Notes under the pieces: model-generated
Database searches by the model: none
What the model was told of the DNA's origin: nothing
What the model saw: only the letters and a program-made list of their open reading frames with translations
Made by a program: the position numbers and the translations under genes
In this document: positions 9,007 through 20,280 of the stretch, piece by piece
Layout: the number at the start of each line of letters is the position of its first letter
How positions within the stretch are numbered: the first letter of the stretch is position 1
Assembly: GCF_017487405.1 (NCBI RefSeq)
Contig: NZ_CP062222.1
Location: 1,535,001 to 1,599,000, forward strand
DNA from: Brevundimonas goettingensis
GTDB taxonomy: Bacteria; Pseudomonadota; Alphaproteobacteria; Caulobacterales; Caulobacteraceae
Direction of reading: 5' to 3'
Length of the DNA: 64,000 bases

Positions 9007-9028
9007 ATCGAAGTGATATCACTTTGAT
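9007..9028. promoter_or_regulatory. operator-like palindrome upstream of the SPFH-Arc operon
   Basis: A perfect 14-bp palindrome AAGTGATATCACTT (9011-9024) extends to 22 bp with one mismatched pair. It lies 29-50 bp upstream of the SPFH start codon, where a repressor would block transcription. It also precedes the divergent autotransporter by about 160 bp. A binding site for the operon's own Arc-like protein is likely but not proven. Confidence 0.6.
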
Positions 9029-9187
9029 CGCGTCACTGACAAGCAGCATCGCTGCGAGATGCTTTCAAAGCTGTCGTTCCGGCCTTGCAATCGCCTCAAA
9101 TTCGAGAAACTTGAGGCAAGCTCGCGGACGCCCTGTTACAGGGTCGCGACAATAGTGCGCGTGTGTGTCCACAGGGGTTTCTACCGA

Positions 9188-12100
9188 ATGCGTAAACTGC
9201 TCGCGACCGCTGCGGCGCTCGCTCCGCTGATGGTCGCCACCGGCGTTCAGGCGGAGGTCGTCGTCTCGACCATCCGTACGACCCCGATTCAGACCTCGAA
9301 CGCCACCGGTTCGGCGGCGGACAACATCCGATTCGCCTCGGGCGGCGGAACCAATCTGTCGTCCGGCACGGCCGTGACGATCGATTCCAACAACACCCTG
9401 ACGGTCGACAGCGGCGCCAACGTCAATATCGAGAACGCGGCCGACAATGCGATCGCCGTCCAGGTCAACGGCGGCGTGACCACGACGGTTTTGATCAACG
9501 GCCAGGTCCTGGTCGCCGACACCCTGACCTCCTACCCGGACACCGACAGCGACGGCGACGTCGATGGCCCCTGGGCCGTGGGCACGAACCGCTACGGCGT
9601 GCGTCTGTCCGGCGCGGGCGCCGTGACCGGCAACATTGACATCGGCACAAGCGGCGTCGTTCAGGTCGAGGGCAATAATTCGGTCGCCGTCGCCATCGAC
9701 ACCAATCTGATCGGCAACCTGACCAACCTCGGCACGATCAACGTCTTCGGCGACAATTCCGCCGCCTTCCGCACTACGGCGGCGGTCACCGGCAACATCA
9801 CCCTGGACGGCACCCTCGCCTCCAGCGGCGGCAATTCCTCGGCGGCCCAGATCCTCGGCGACGTGTCCGGCCGCCTGACCATCCAGGGCGCCCTGACCTC
9901 CAGCGGCTATCGCTACAACGCCCAGGGCACCGACGCCTTCATCAAGGGCCTTGAGCCCGAGGACCTGCTGCAGACGGCCTCGACCGTGATCGTCGGCGCC
10001 AATGTGGCGGGCGGCGTGGTCTTCGACGCCCCCCCGGTCGACCTCGACGCGAACAATGCCGAGGAAGACGGCGACGGCCGCCTCGACGCCAGCGAAGGCA
10101 CCGCCAATATCCTGGCCTATGGCTCGGCCCCGGCCGTGACCATCGGTTCGGCGACCCAGTCGATCACCCTGGGCGCCGCCGGCACGACCGCCGATACCGC
10201 CTATGGCTTCATCAACAGGGGTTCCATCGTCGGCAACGGCATCTACGACGGGATCAACGGCAATGCCGTCCTGTTCGGCGGCGGCGCCGGCCAGACCGTC
10301 AATGTCGCAGGCGGCATCTTCAACGCCGGGACCATCGCCGTCCTGGCGAGCGAAGCCAACGCCACGAGCCTCCATCTGGCGGCCGGCGCCTCGACCCCGA
10401 TCCTGCGCAACGACGGCTTTATCACTGCGGCCTCTGCCACCTCCGCGACCAGCACCGTCAACGCGATCCGCATCGACGCCGGCGCTAGCCTGCCGTCGTT
10501 CGTGAACAACGGTTCGATCCTGGCGACCTCGGGCGGCGGGACGGCGAACATCGCCACCCTGGTCGATCTGAGCGGCACCCTGACCTCAATCGTGAACACC
10601 TATTCCTTCCAGGCCAATCTGGTGGCGAACGCCGACGGCGATCCGGTCACGGGCACGGCGGTGGCCATGGATCTGCGCGCCAACACCTCGGGCGTGACCA
10701 TCACCCAGACCGGAATCCTGAGCGCCACCGACAGCGTCCTGGACGACACCGACAACGACGGGGTCGACGATGTCGACGAGCCCATCCTGGTCGGCAACGT
10801 CCTGCTCGGCTCGGGCGCGGACACCATCAACGTCCAGAACGGAACTTGGGTCGGCGACATAGCCTTCGGCGCCGGAGCGGACGCCCTGAACATCACCGGC
10901 GGCGCCGTCGTCAGCGGCGCCCTCAGCGACACCGACGGCCTGCTCAACGTCAATGTCGCCAACGGCACCCTCGAAGCCCGCCAGACCAGCCAGCTGAACG
11001 TCACCGGCCTGAATGTCGGCGCGACCGGCACCCTGCTGGTGGCGCTGGACCCGGCCACCAGCACGACGGCGGGCGGTTTCAAGGTCAACGGCACGGCGAA
11101 CATCGCGACTGGCGCCACGCTCGGCATCCGCTTCACCTCGCTGCTTCAATCGCCCCAGCGGTTCACCCTGATCCACGCCGACACCCTGAACTACGGCACG
11201 GTCAACTCGGGAGCCGTCCAGGAGAACTCGCCCTATCTGTTCGTGGTCTCGGCCGGCGCCGATGTGGCCGCCGGGGACGTCTATATCGACGCCCGCCGCC
11301 GCACCGCCTCTGAAATCGGCATGATCGGGGTCGAGTCCCAGGCCTTCGACGCGGTCTACAACGGCCTGGCCGCCAACTCCGCCCTGCAGTCGGCCTTCCT
11401 GTCGGAGACGACGCGCGACGGGCTGATGAACCTGTACGAACAGACCCTGCCCGACCACTCGGGCGGCCCCCTGCTCTCCCTGGCCAGCGGCGTCGACGCC
11501 GTGACCCGCGCCCTGACCGGCCGCAACGCCTCCGCCGGCGTCGGCGAGACCAGCGCCTGGGTCCAGGAAATCAATTTCTACGCCGACAAGGACAAGACCG
11601 ACACCTACGGCTTCCGCTCGGAAGGCTTCGGCGTGGCGGGCGGGGTCGAGACCGGCACCACCCTCGGCGCCGTGGGTATCTCCCTGGCCTTCACCTCCTC
11701 CGACATCGAGGACCCCGAGGCCGAGGCCCAGGAGATCCTGTCGGCCAGCCTGGTCGAACTGGGTCTCTACTGGCGCGCCCAGGGTCAGAACTGGACGACC
11801 TGGGCCCGCGCGGCGGCCGGCTATGCGACCTTCAGCGCCGACCGTTCGCTGGTCGGCGACGGCCTGTACCTGAACAACCAGTCGGACTGGAACGGCTTCT
11901 CCCTGGCCCTGGCCGGCGGCGCATCCTACGAGCGGAACTTCGGCCGTCTGAACATCCGTCCGGAAATCTACGCCGAGTATTTCGGCCTGCATGAGGGCGC
12001 GCGCACGGAATCGGGCGGCGGCGACGGCTTCGACCTCGACATCGACGAGCGCGACGGTCACCTCCTGACGGGCGTGGCGGCGGTCAACATCGGCTACGGC

Positions 12101-12370
12101 TTCGGCTCCAACGGCTGGATCCGCCCCGAGGTCCGCCTCGGCTGGCGCCAGAACCTCTCGGTCGATCCGGGCGAGACCATCGCCCGCTTCGCCTCGGGCG
12201 GTTCGTCCTTCACCCTGGACCCGACCAATATCGAAGGCGGCGGCCCTATCGCCGGCTTCCGCCTCTCGGTCGGCAACGAACTGGGCATGCTGACCATCAA
12301 CGCCGACGCCGAGATGCTGGAAGACTACGTCCGCTACACCCTGCTGCTGCGGGCCAGCTTCCGCTTCTGA
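9188..12370 (+). CDS. type Va autotransporter with calcium-loop passenger
   Basis: This 1060-residue product exports its own N-terminal passenger through a C-terminal outer-membrane beta-barrel. Seen: a signal peptide of about 22 residues ending TGVQA; a long passenger rich in Gly, Asn, Thr and Ser with short repeated beta-strand patterns typical of a beta-helix; and a barrel domain of about 270 residues from residue 790 ending in LLLRASFRF, the aromatic end recognised by BAM. Three Asp-rich loops resembling calcium-binding motifs occur near residues 118 (DTDSDGDVDG), 290 (EEDGDGRLDASEG) and 519 (DDTDNDGVDDVDE). The start ATG has AGGGG upstream; an in-frame ATG at 9059 lacks a signal sequence. 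Ligand or enzymatic activity is unknown. Confidence 0.93.
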   Translation: MRKLLATAAALAPLMVATGVQAEVVVSTIRTTPIQTSNATGSAADNIRFASGGGTNLSSGTAVTIDSNNTLTVDSGANVNIENAADNAIAVQVNGGVTTTVLINGQVLVADTLTSYPDTDSDGDVDGPWAVGTNRYGVRLSGAGAVTGNIDIGTSGVVQVEGNNSVAVAIDTNLIGNLTNLGTINVFGDNSAAFRTTAAVTGNITLDGTLASSGGNSSAAQILGDVSGRLTIQGALTSSGYRYNAQGTDAFIKGLEPEDLLQTASTVIVGANVAGGVVFDAPPVDLDANNAEEDGDGRLDASEGTANILAYGSAPAVTIGSATQSITLGAAGTTADTAYGFINRGSIVGNGIYDGINGNAVLFGGGAGQTVNVAGGIFNAGTIAVLASEANATSLHLAAGASTPILRNDGFITAASATSATSTVNAIRIDAGASLPSFVNNGSILATSGGGTANIATLVDLSGTLTSIVNTYSFQANLVANADGDPVTGTAVAMDLRANTSGVTITQTGILSATDSVLDDTDNDGVDDVDEPILVGNVLLGSGADTINVQNGTWVGDIAFGAGADALNITGGAVVSGALSDTDGLLNVNVANGTLEARQTSQLNVTGLNVGATGTLLVALDPATSTTAGGFKVNGTANIATGATLGIRFTSLLQSPQRFTLIHADTLNYGTVNSGAVQENSPYLFVVSAGADVAAGDVYIDARRRTASEIGMIGVESQAFDAVYNGLAANSALQSAFLSETTRDGLMNLYEQTLPDHSGGPLLSLASGVDAVTRALTGRNASAGVGETSAWVQEINFYADKDKTDTYGFRSEGFGVAGGVETGTTLGAVGISLAFTSSDIEDPEAEAQEILSASLVELGLYWRAQGQNWTTWARAAAGYATFSADRSLVGDGLYLNNQSDWNGFSLALAGGASYERNFGRLNIRPEIYAEYFGLHEGARTESGGGDGFDLDIDERDGHLLTGVAAVNIGYGFGSNGWIRPEVRLGWRQNLSVDPGETIARFASGGSSFTLDPTNIEGGGPIAGFRLSVGNELGMLTINADAEMLEDYVRYTLLLRASFRF

Positions 12371-12394
12371 TCCCCGGGATCAGGCCAGACCAAG

Positions 12395-12428
12395 AAAAGG
12401 CCGCCGGATCGCTCCGGCGGCCTTTTTG
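12395..12428 (+). terminator. rho-independent terminator after the autotransporter
   Basis: A 10-bp GC stem (GGCCGCCGGA, loop TCGC, TCCGGCGGCC) at 12399-12422 is followed by five T residues and preceded by A4. It sits 28 nt after the autotransporter stop. Confidence 0.92.
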
Positions 12429-12466
12429 CTGGCCCGTCGCCGTCCGGGCGAGCCGGTGCGGAGCCT

Positions 12467-13417
12467 TTGCCCCCGCCAGGGATTGAACAGTCTCGCTTGC
12501 AGACGGACCCGGCCTTGACCTCAGTGCTTCAGACGATCCGTCACCGCGCCGCCCGCCTCGGCGACCTTGGCCGGCGGCGCTCGTCCCTGCTGCGGCGCGT
12601 CCCGCCCCTGCCCGTCCTGATCGAGATGGCGGCGCGTATCGGCTACGGCGCCCGGGGCTTTGTCTATGCCTCCGTCGGCGCCCTGACCCTGATGGCGGCG
12701 CTCGACCTCGGCGACCGGGCGGTCGGAACGAAGGGGGCGGCAGTCTGGCTGGCCCAGCAGCCGTTCGGACGGCTGTGGCTGGTCCTGCTCGGCCTGGGCC
12801 TGTGGGCCTTCGTCGGCTGGCGCATTCTGCAGGCTGTCTTCGACGCCGATCGCGAAGGCTCCAGCGCCCGCGCCCTTCTGCTCCGCGCGGGCCAGGCCGT
12901 GAGCGGTCTGTTCTACGGCCTGCTGGCCTCGGGCGTGTTCGAGCTGCTGGATGAGGTGGGGCCGTCGATGGCCGTCGAGGACGTCGCCGAAAACCAGCGC
13001 AAGGCAGAGATGCTTCTGGCCTTGCCGTTCGGCGACGCCTTGCTGATCGGGGTGGGACTGGTGGTCACGGCCGTCGGGGTGGGCAACATCATCAAGGGCT
13101 TCAGCAGCGATTTCGGCGAGACCCTGGCCTGTTCGGAGCGTCTCTGCCGCCGACTCTCGCTGATCGCCCGAACCGGCTATGTGGCGCGCGGCCTGGCCTA
13201 TCTGCCGCTGGCGGTGCTGGTCATCCTGGCCGGCTGGCATGCGCGGTCCAGCGATGTCGGCAGCTTCGGCTCGTCTCTGGACGCCCTTGAACGTCAGCCC
13301 GGCGGGTCCTGGATGCTGGGGCTCACGGCTGTCGGTCTGGCGGCCTTTGGAACCTTCGCCTTCGTCGAGGCCCGGTTCCGCAAGATCCGCGCGCCTCGCG
13401 ACCTCAATCCGCTCTAG
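12467..13417 (+). CDS. DUF1206 domain membrane protein
   Basis: The protein has six hydrophobic helices arranged as three two-helix repeats, each opening with an ARxGYxARGxxY-like motif (AARIGYGARGFVY, ARTGYVARGLAYLP and a middle degenerate copy); this is the DUF1206 pattern. The start is uncertain: the reading given begins at a TTG at 12467 and yields 316 residues; in-frame TTG and GTG codons downstream, up to the MAARIGYG methionine, are alternatives. It lies after the autotransporter terminator and is probably monocistronic. No biochemical role is known for the family. Confidence 0.85.
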   Translation: MPPPGIEQSRLQTDPALTSVLQTIRHRAARLGDLGRRRSSLLRRVPPLPVLIEMAARIGYGARGFVYASVGALTLMAALDLGDRAVGTKGAAVWLAQQPFGRLWLVLLGLGLWAFVGWRILQAVFDADREGSSARALLLRAGQAVSGLFYGLLASGVFELLDEVGPSMAVEDVAENQRKAEMLLALPFGDALLIGVGLVVTAVGVGNIIKGFSSDFGETLACSERLCRRLSLIARTGYVARGLAYLPLAVLVILAGWHARSSDVGSFGSSLDALERQPGGSWMLGLTAVGLAAFGTFAFVEARFRKIRAPRDLNPL

Positions 13418-13438
13418 CGCGGTCTCGCGGGCCAGGGG

Positions 13439-13515
13439 TGGTAGGCGGCGACGGGTTCGAACCGCCGACCCTCTCGGTGTAAACGAGATGCTCTGACCAG
13501 CTGAGCTAGCCGCCC
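13439..13515 (-). tRNA. tRNA-Val (TAC)
   Basis: On the minus strand the acceptor GGGCGGC pairs with GCCGCCT (one G-T pair), the anticodon stem TCTCG/CGAGA holds the loop TTTACAC with anticodon TAC, and the T arm is GGCGG-TTCGAAC-CCGTC. The discriminator is A and CCA is encoded. It lies just downstream of the HU gene in the same orientation. Confidence 0.97.
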
Positions 13516-13583
13516 TCACCACGTCGCGGCGACCTGTCGGTATGACGGCCGCGCGTTGGAGGAGTGCTTGTGCCCGTCCCGGC

Positions 13584-13859
13584 CTATCCGTTCAAGACGC
13601 TTTTCAGCCCTTCGCCCAGGCGGAAGCGGGCGGTGCGCGAGGCGGGGCGGCTGATGGTGGCTCCGGTCTGGGGATTACGGGATACGCCGGCCTTGCGGTC
13701 CACGACCACGAAGGCGCCGAAGCCGACGATGCGCACGTCGTCGCCCTTCTTCAGGGCTCCGGTGACGGTGTCGGTGAAGGCGTCGAGCGCCAGCCGGGCC
13801 TGGTCTCGCGTGATGTCGGCGCCGGCCGCCATGGCGGCGATCAGTTCGGCCTTGGTCAT
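13584..13859 (-). CDS. hup: HU family DNA-binding protein
   Basis: HU is a small histone-like dimer that bends DNA. The 91-residue product starts MTKAELIAAM, has GFGAF at residues 46-50, and contains the DNA-intercalating arm motif RNPQTG at 61-66. Length and layout are standard. The ATG at 13859 is chosen because it gives the family N-terminus, although the frame is open upstream to 13952. It follows lon in the same direction but is separated by a strong terminator, so it probably has its own promoter in 13860-13950. Confidence 0.96.
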   Translation of the reverse strand: MTKAELIAAMAAGADITRDQARLALDAFTDTVTGALKKGDDVRIVGFGAFVVVDRKAGVSRNPQTGATISRPASRTARFRLGEGLKSVLNG

Positions 13860-13950
13860 TCTTTCAGCATCCCCTTCCGGATGCGTCGCCGCATCCATCC
13901 CCGTGAAGCCCCTCTGGAGAATCAGTAAGGCGGGGATTTGGGCTCGCGTC

Positions 13951-13990
13951 AAAAGAGAAACGCGGCCCGGGAGGTCCCGGACCGCGCTTT
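13951..13990 (-). terminator. rho-independent terminator after lon
   Basis: A long stem CGCGGcCCGGGA / TCCCGGaCCGCG at 13961-13986 (one mismatch, GG loop) is followed on the minus strand by a T-rich tract complementary to 13951-13960. It lies 40 nt past the lon stop, between lon and hup. Confidence 0.85.
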
Positions 13991-14030
13991 TCGTACCTAA
14001 CGTCGGGTCAACCGTAAGGCTGAACCACGA

Positions 14031-16427
<2,397 letters not shown>

Positions 16428-16767
16428 TCTACTTACTCCCGGGCCATTGGAGATCTCCGGCCCGTCGTTCCGAAAAGCCCCGCGACATGCAGCGACCCCA
16501 CGAAACGACCCGTCGATTCCGACGGCGCTCAAGGGAGTATGTGGTCTCACGGCCTCAGGGTTCAAGCGTGACCGGTCAACGGTCCACGGAAGCGTGATCC
16601 GCCGGTGACGCTGGACGGTTCGCGCGCGCCTTTCGCCGCATACGGAACAAACGCGCGCGATCGGTCCGACAGGCGCATTTCGGCTCCGGCGCTCTCTGTG
16701 GCGGCCGAAACTCACTTTAGGCGGGGATTTGGCCTTAACGGGCCGGATTTCGGCGCAGACAAGCCCT
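16428..16767 (-). promoter_or_regulatory. lon upstream region with a candidate heat-shock-like promoter
   Basis: This 340-nt gap contains no credible gene. On the minus strand CTTGAA (complement of 16561-16566) is followed after 17 nt by CACATACT (complement of 16536-16543), which resembles both sigma-32 and sigma-70 elements and would give a leader of about 100 nt before lon. Heat-shock control of lon is usual in proteobacteria. The assignment rests only on motif likeness. Confidence 0.35.
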
Positions 16768-18399
16768 TCAGAGGAAACGCAGTTCCTGCAGGTCGACCTC
16801 GCGGACCAGCTTCTTGCCGGTGTCGGAATCGATTTCGCGGGCGCGCATCAGCCGGCCGAGTTCGTCGCGCTCGGCCCTGAGACCTGTCAGGCGGAGCTGG
16901 CGCTCGATCTCGTCCAGACGGCGGGAGACATTGACGTCGTCTTCGTCCGTGCGGGTGCGGGTCTCGATGCGCTGTCGGTACAGCGCCATCAGTCGGGCGG
17001 CGATGTCAGTGTAGATATCCGGGTCCGGCTTGCCCTCGGAAAGGGCGTGGGCCTTGTCCTCGATGGCCTGAAGCGCGGCTTCGGCGGCGGCGACGCGGGA
17101 GCGATCCTCCTCCTGCTGGTGCGAGGGTTCGGGCGGCAGTTCGATGTTCCGCATCAGCCCGGGCAGGACCAGGGTGGCCAGCACCAGGGAGACGATGATC
17201 ACCCCGGCGGCGAGGAAGATGGCCAGATTCCGCGACGGCATCTCGGATCCGTCGGCGAGGACGAACGGCAGGGTCAGGATGCCGGCCAGGGTGATGGCCC
17301 CGCGGACGCCGGCCATCGACATCACCATGGTCAGGCGCAGGCCGACCCTCGGAGGCGGGGCGTCCTGCCGCCGGCGCAGCAGGGTCATCTTCAGCGAGGT
17401 CCACACCCAGATGAAGCGCAGGGCCGCCAAGGCCGCCACGATGGCGAAGACATAGACGGCCAGCCACCAGACCTCGGGCCGGGAGGTGCCACGCACCACC
17501 TCGGCCGCGCGGGCGAGGATCGAGGGCATCTGCTCGCCGAGGATGACGAAGATCACCCCGTTGGCGGCGAACTGGACGGTGTCCCAGACGACGGCGCGAC
17601 GGATGCGGGTCGTGGCCAGTTGCTGGGTCTGGCCGCGCTCGGTGAAACTCATGGTGATGCCGGCCGCGACGGCCGCGAGTATGCCCGAGGCGTGCAACTC
17701 CTCGGCGGCGAGATAGGCGGCGAAAGGGATCAGCAGGCTGACCAGAATCTGGGCCCCCACGTCCTCGCCCCACTTCCGGCTGATCACGTTCTTGGCGAGG
17801 GAAATGGCCAGGGTCATCAGAATGCCGACAACGACGCCCGCAAGGGCCAGCCAGGCGAAGGTCCCGACCGCGTTGCCGATGGAGAAGGCGCCCGTCGTCG
17901 CCGCCAGCACCGCGATCCGCATACAGGTCAGGCCCGTGGCGTCGTTCAGCATCGACTCGCCCTCGAGAATATGCATCAGCCGCTTGGGGATGGGCACGCG
18001 GGCGGCGATGGCCTGAACCGCGATCGGGTCGGTCGGCGACAGGATGGCGGCGAGCGCAAAGGCCACCGGCAGCGGCATCTCCGGGATCATCCACCAGATC
18101 AGGAAGCCCAGCCCCACGACGGTGAACAGCACCAGCCCGAGAGCCAGCTCCAGGATGATCGCCCGGTCGCGGAACAGGGCCTCCTTGGGGATCCGCCAGC
18201 CGTCGAGGAAAAGCAGCGGCGGCAGGAACAGCAGGAAGAAGATGTCCGGCTTCAGGTCGATCGTATGGCCGGTGATCAGGACCACCAAGGCCCCCAGTGC
18301 GATCTGCACCAGAGGCAGGGCGATGCGGGTCATCCGCGCCACCGCCCCCGAGACCACGACGGCCAGAAGCAGCAGCAGGACGGTCTCGATCACCGCCAT
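16768..18399 (-). CDS. CPA1 family Na+(K+)/H+ antiporter
   Basis: This is a monovalent cation:proton antiporter of the CPA1 (NhaP/NHE) superfamily. The 543-residue protein has about twelve hydrophobic helices and the family transport motifs SPTDPIAV (residues 121-128) and EGESMLNDATG (146-156); the last 130 residues form a charged cytoplasmic tail with heptad character. The ATG at 18399 lies only 4 nt after the hflX stop, so the gene is cotranscribed at the end of the hfq-hflX unit. Ion preference cannot be told from sequence. Confidence 0.93.
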   Translation of the reverse strand: MAVIETVLLLLLAVVVSGAVARMTRIALPLVQIALGALVVLITGHTIDLKPDIFFLLFLPPLLFLDGWRIPKEALFRDRAIILELALGLVLFTVVGLGFLIWWMIPEMPLPVAFALAAILSPTDPIAVQAIAARVPIPKRLMHILEGESMLNDATGLTCMRIAVLAATTGAFSIGNAVGTFAWLALAGVVVGILMTLAISLAKNVISRKWGEDVGAQILVSLLIPFAAYLAAEELHASGILAAVAAGITMSFTERGQTQQLATTRIRRAVVWDTVQFAANGVIFVILGEQMPSILARAAEVVRGTSRPEVWWLAVYVFAIVAALAALRFIWVWTSLKMTLLRRRQDAPPPRVGLRLTMVMSMAGVRGAITLAGILTLPFVLADGSEMPSRNLAIFLAAGVIIVSLVLATLVLPGLMRNIELPPEPSHQQEEDRSRVAAAEAALQAIEDKAHALSEGKPDPDIYTDIAARLMALYRQRIETRTRTDEDDVNVSRRLDEIERQLRLTGLRAERDELGRLMRAREIDSDTGKKLVREVDLQELRFL

Positions 18400-18403
18400 A
18401 CGG

Positions 18404-19717
18404 TCAGGCGCCCATATCGGGATAGAGGCGCTCGAACCGGCCCAGCGCCTGCGGAGCCAGACGGACGACGACATGGGTGCGGCCCTCGTCGTCGGTGTCG
18501 CGGAAGGTGACCCGCCCGTGCTGATACAGCCAGGCCAGGGCGTCGCCCTGCTCCGGCTGCAGCGTCAACCGCGTCTCCGGATCGTCGTCGATCAGGGTGG
18601 TGATGACGTGACGCAGAGGTTCGATCCCCTCCCCGGTCCAGGCCGAGACCGCGACGGCCTTGCCCTCGGCCGCCAGACGTTCCGCCTGACCGAGAACGGC
18701 CTCACGGGCCTCCTCGTCCAGCAGGTCGGTCTTGTTCCAGACCTCCAGCACCCGGCGCGTCTTGCCCTCGGGAATCTCGATCTGTTTGAGGACCTGCTCG
18801 ACGTCCTTGGCCTGGGCCGCGCTGTCCGGCGAGGCGATGTCGCGGACGTGCAGGATCAGGTCGGCCTCGCCCACCTCTTCCAGCGTGGCGCGGAAGCTCT
18901 CGACCAGTTCGTGCGGCAGGTCGGAGATGAAGCCGACGGTGTCCGCCACGATGGCCGGCCGGCCCTGCGGCAGGCGGATGGTGCGCTGGGTGGTGTCCAG
19001 GGTGGCGAACAGCAGGTCCTTGGCCAGGACCTCCGACCCTGTCAGCCGGTTGAACAGGGTCGACTTGCCCGCGTTGGTGTAGCCCACCAGGGCGATGGTC
19101 GGGAACGGCGCCTTCTGCCGCTGCTTGCGGTGCAGGCCGCGCGTGCGGCGCACCTCCTCCAGCTCGCCCTTCAGACGGACGATGCGGTCGGCGATCAGGC
19201 GGCGGTCGAGTTCGATCTGGGTTTCGCCGGGGCCGCCGGTCGAGCCGGTGCCGCCGCGTTGCCGCTCAAGGTGGGTCCAGGTGCGGACCAGGCGCGAGCG
19301 CTCATAGTCGAGCCGGGCCAGTTCGACCTGCAGCCGGCCTTCCTTGGTGCGGGCGCGACGGCCGAAGATCTCGAGGATCAGGCCGGTGCGGTCGATGACC
19401 TTGCACTCCCAGGCCTTCTCCAGATTGCGTTGCTGGACGGGGGTCAGCTGGTCGTCGACGACCACGGCCTCTGCCTCGGCCGCACGGACCAGGGCCGCCA
19501 GCTCCTCGACCTTGCCCGCGCCGAACAGGGTGGCGGGGGTCGTCTTTCGAAGGCGCACGATCTCCTCGGCGCGCACGTCGAGGTCCAGCGCGCGGGCCAG
19601 GCCCGCCGCCTCTTCCAGCCGTTCCTCCGCCAGTCGGGAGCTTTCGCTGCGCCCGTCCGGATGGATGACGATCGCGCGGATCAGGGGAACGGAATGGTCG
19701 ATCAGTTTTGAAGTCAA
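18404..19717 (-). CDS. hflX: ribosome-associated GTPase HflX
   Basis: HflX is an OBG-HflX-class GTPase that binds 50S subunits and splits stalled or heat-damaged ribosomes. The 437-residue product has the N-terminal HflX domain with LFGAGKV, the glycine-rich linker GGTGSTGGPGETQ (residues 155-167), G1 GYTNAGKS (212-219), G3 DTVGF (259-263) and G4 NKTD (328-331). The start is a TTG at 19717, tentative but giving a normal N-terminus. It follows hfq, the conserved order, but here the two are separated by a large inverted repeat. Confidence 0.96.
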   Translation of the reverse strand: MTSKLIDHSVPLIRAIVIHPDGRSESSRLAEERLEEAAGLARALDLDVRAEEIVRLRKTTPATLFGAGKVEELAALVRAAEAEAVVVDDQLTPVQQRNLEKAWECKVIDRTGLILEIFGRRARTKEGRLQVELARLDYERSRLVRTWTHLERQRGGTGSTGGPGETQIELDRRLIADRIVRLKGELEEVRRTRGLHRKQRQKAPFPTIALVGYTNAGKSTLFNRLTGSEVLAKDLLFATLDTTQRTIRLPQGRPAIVADTVGFISDLPHELVESFRATLEEVGEADLILHVRDIASPDSAAQAKDVEQVLKQIEIPEGKTRRVLEVWNKTDLLDEEAREAVLGQAERLAAEGKAVAVSAWTGEGIEPLRHVITTLIDDDPETRLTLQPEQGDALAWLYQHGRVTFRDTDDEGRTHVVVRLAPQALGRFERLYPDMGA

Positions 19718-19740
19718 AGGGTCTCTGAAACTCGGAAAGG

Positions 19741-19873
19741 GTGAAGAGTGCTAGTGAGCGAGGGGTGAGCGCGACCGCGACGCCCCGCTCGACCATATCT
19801 GGCGCACTAGCCCATATAGTAGGCGAAGGCGTGCCCCGCATCGGCTCACCCCTCGCTCACTAGCACTATTCAC
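19741..19873. repeat. 133-bp element with 30-bp inverted ends between hfq and hflX
   Basis: Arms 19741-19770 and 19844-19873 are inverted copies matching at 29 of 30 positions; both contain GTGCTAGTGAGCGAGGGG. The 73-nt centre has no reading frame of note. No flanking target duplication is obvious. The transcript would fold into one long hairpin between the two genes. It could be a MITE-like insertion or an RNA processing or attenuation element. Confidence 0.85.
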
Positions 19874-19904
19874 CGAAACACCCACGACCTCCCGGCCGAA
19901 AGGA

Positions 19905-20150
19905 TCAGTCCTCGTCGGCGTCGGGCTCGTAGAGCTGGACCGGGGCCGAGGGCATGATGGTCGAGATCGCGTGCTTGTAAACCAGCTGCGACTGGCCGTC
20001 GCGGCGCAGCAGCACGCAGAAGTTGTCGAACCAGGTCACGATGCCCTGCAGCTTGACGCCGTTCACGAGGAAGATCGTCAGCGGGGTCTTGGTCTTGCGG
20101 ACCGAGTTGAGGAAGGTGTCCTGAAGGTTCTGACGCTTGTCTTGCGACAT
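19905..20150 (-). CDS. hfq: RNA chaperone Hfq
   Basis: Hfq is the hexameric Sm-like protein that pairs small RNAs with mRNAs. The 81-residue product has Sm1 ([20 protein letters not shown] and NGVKLQG) and Sm2 (the YKHAIST segment); the C-terminal tail is short and acidic (YEPDADED), as in other alphaproteobacterial Hfq. It lies between dat and hflX. The 130-nt gap upstream of its start may hold its own promoter. Confidence 0.98.
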   Translation of the reverse strand: MSQDKRQNLQDTFLNSVRKTKTPLTIFLVNGVKLQGIVTWFDNFCVLLRRDGQSQLVYKHAISTIMPSAPVQLYEPDADED

Positions 20151-20280
20151 GGCAGGTTAGTCCTGTTCTTGCTTGTTACGCCCGCCGGGGAGAACGGGGA
20201 CCGGATCGAAGCGCCCGGCCCGGTCACCTTAGACGCCAGCGAACCGCCGCCGCAACCGCCGGAATAGCTTAATCAGTCGC

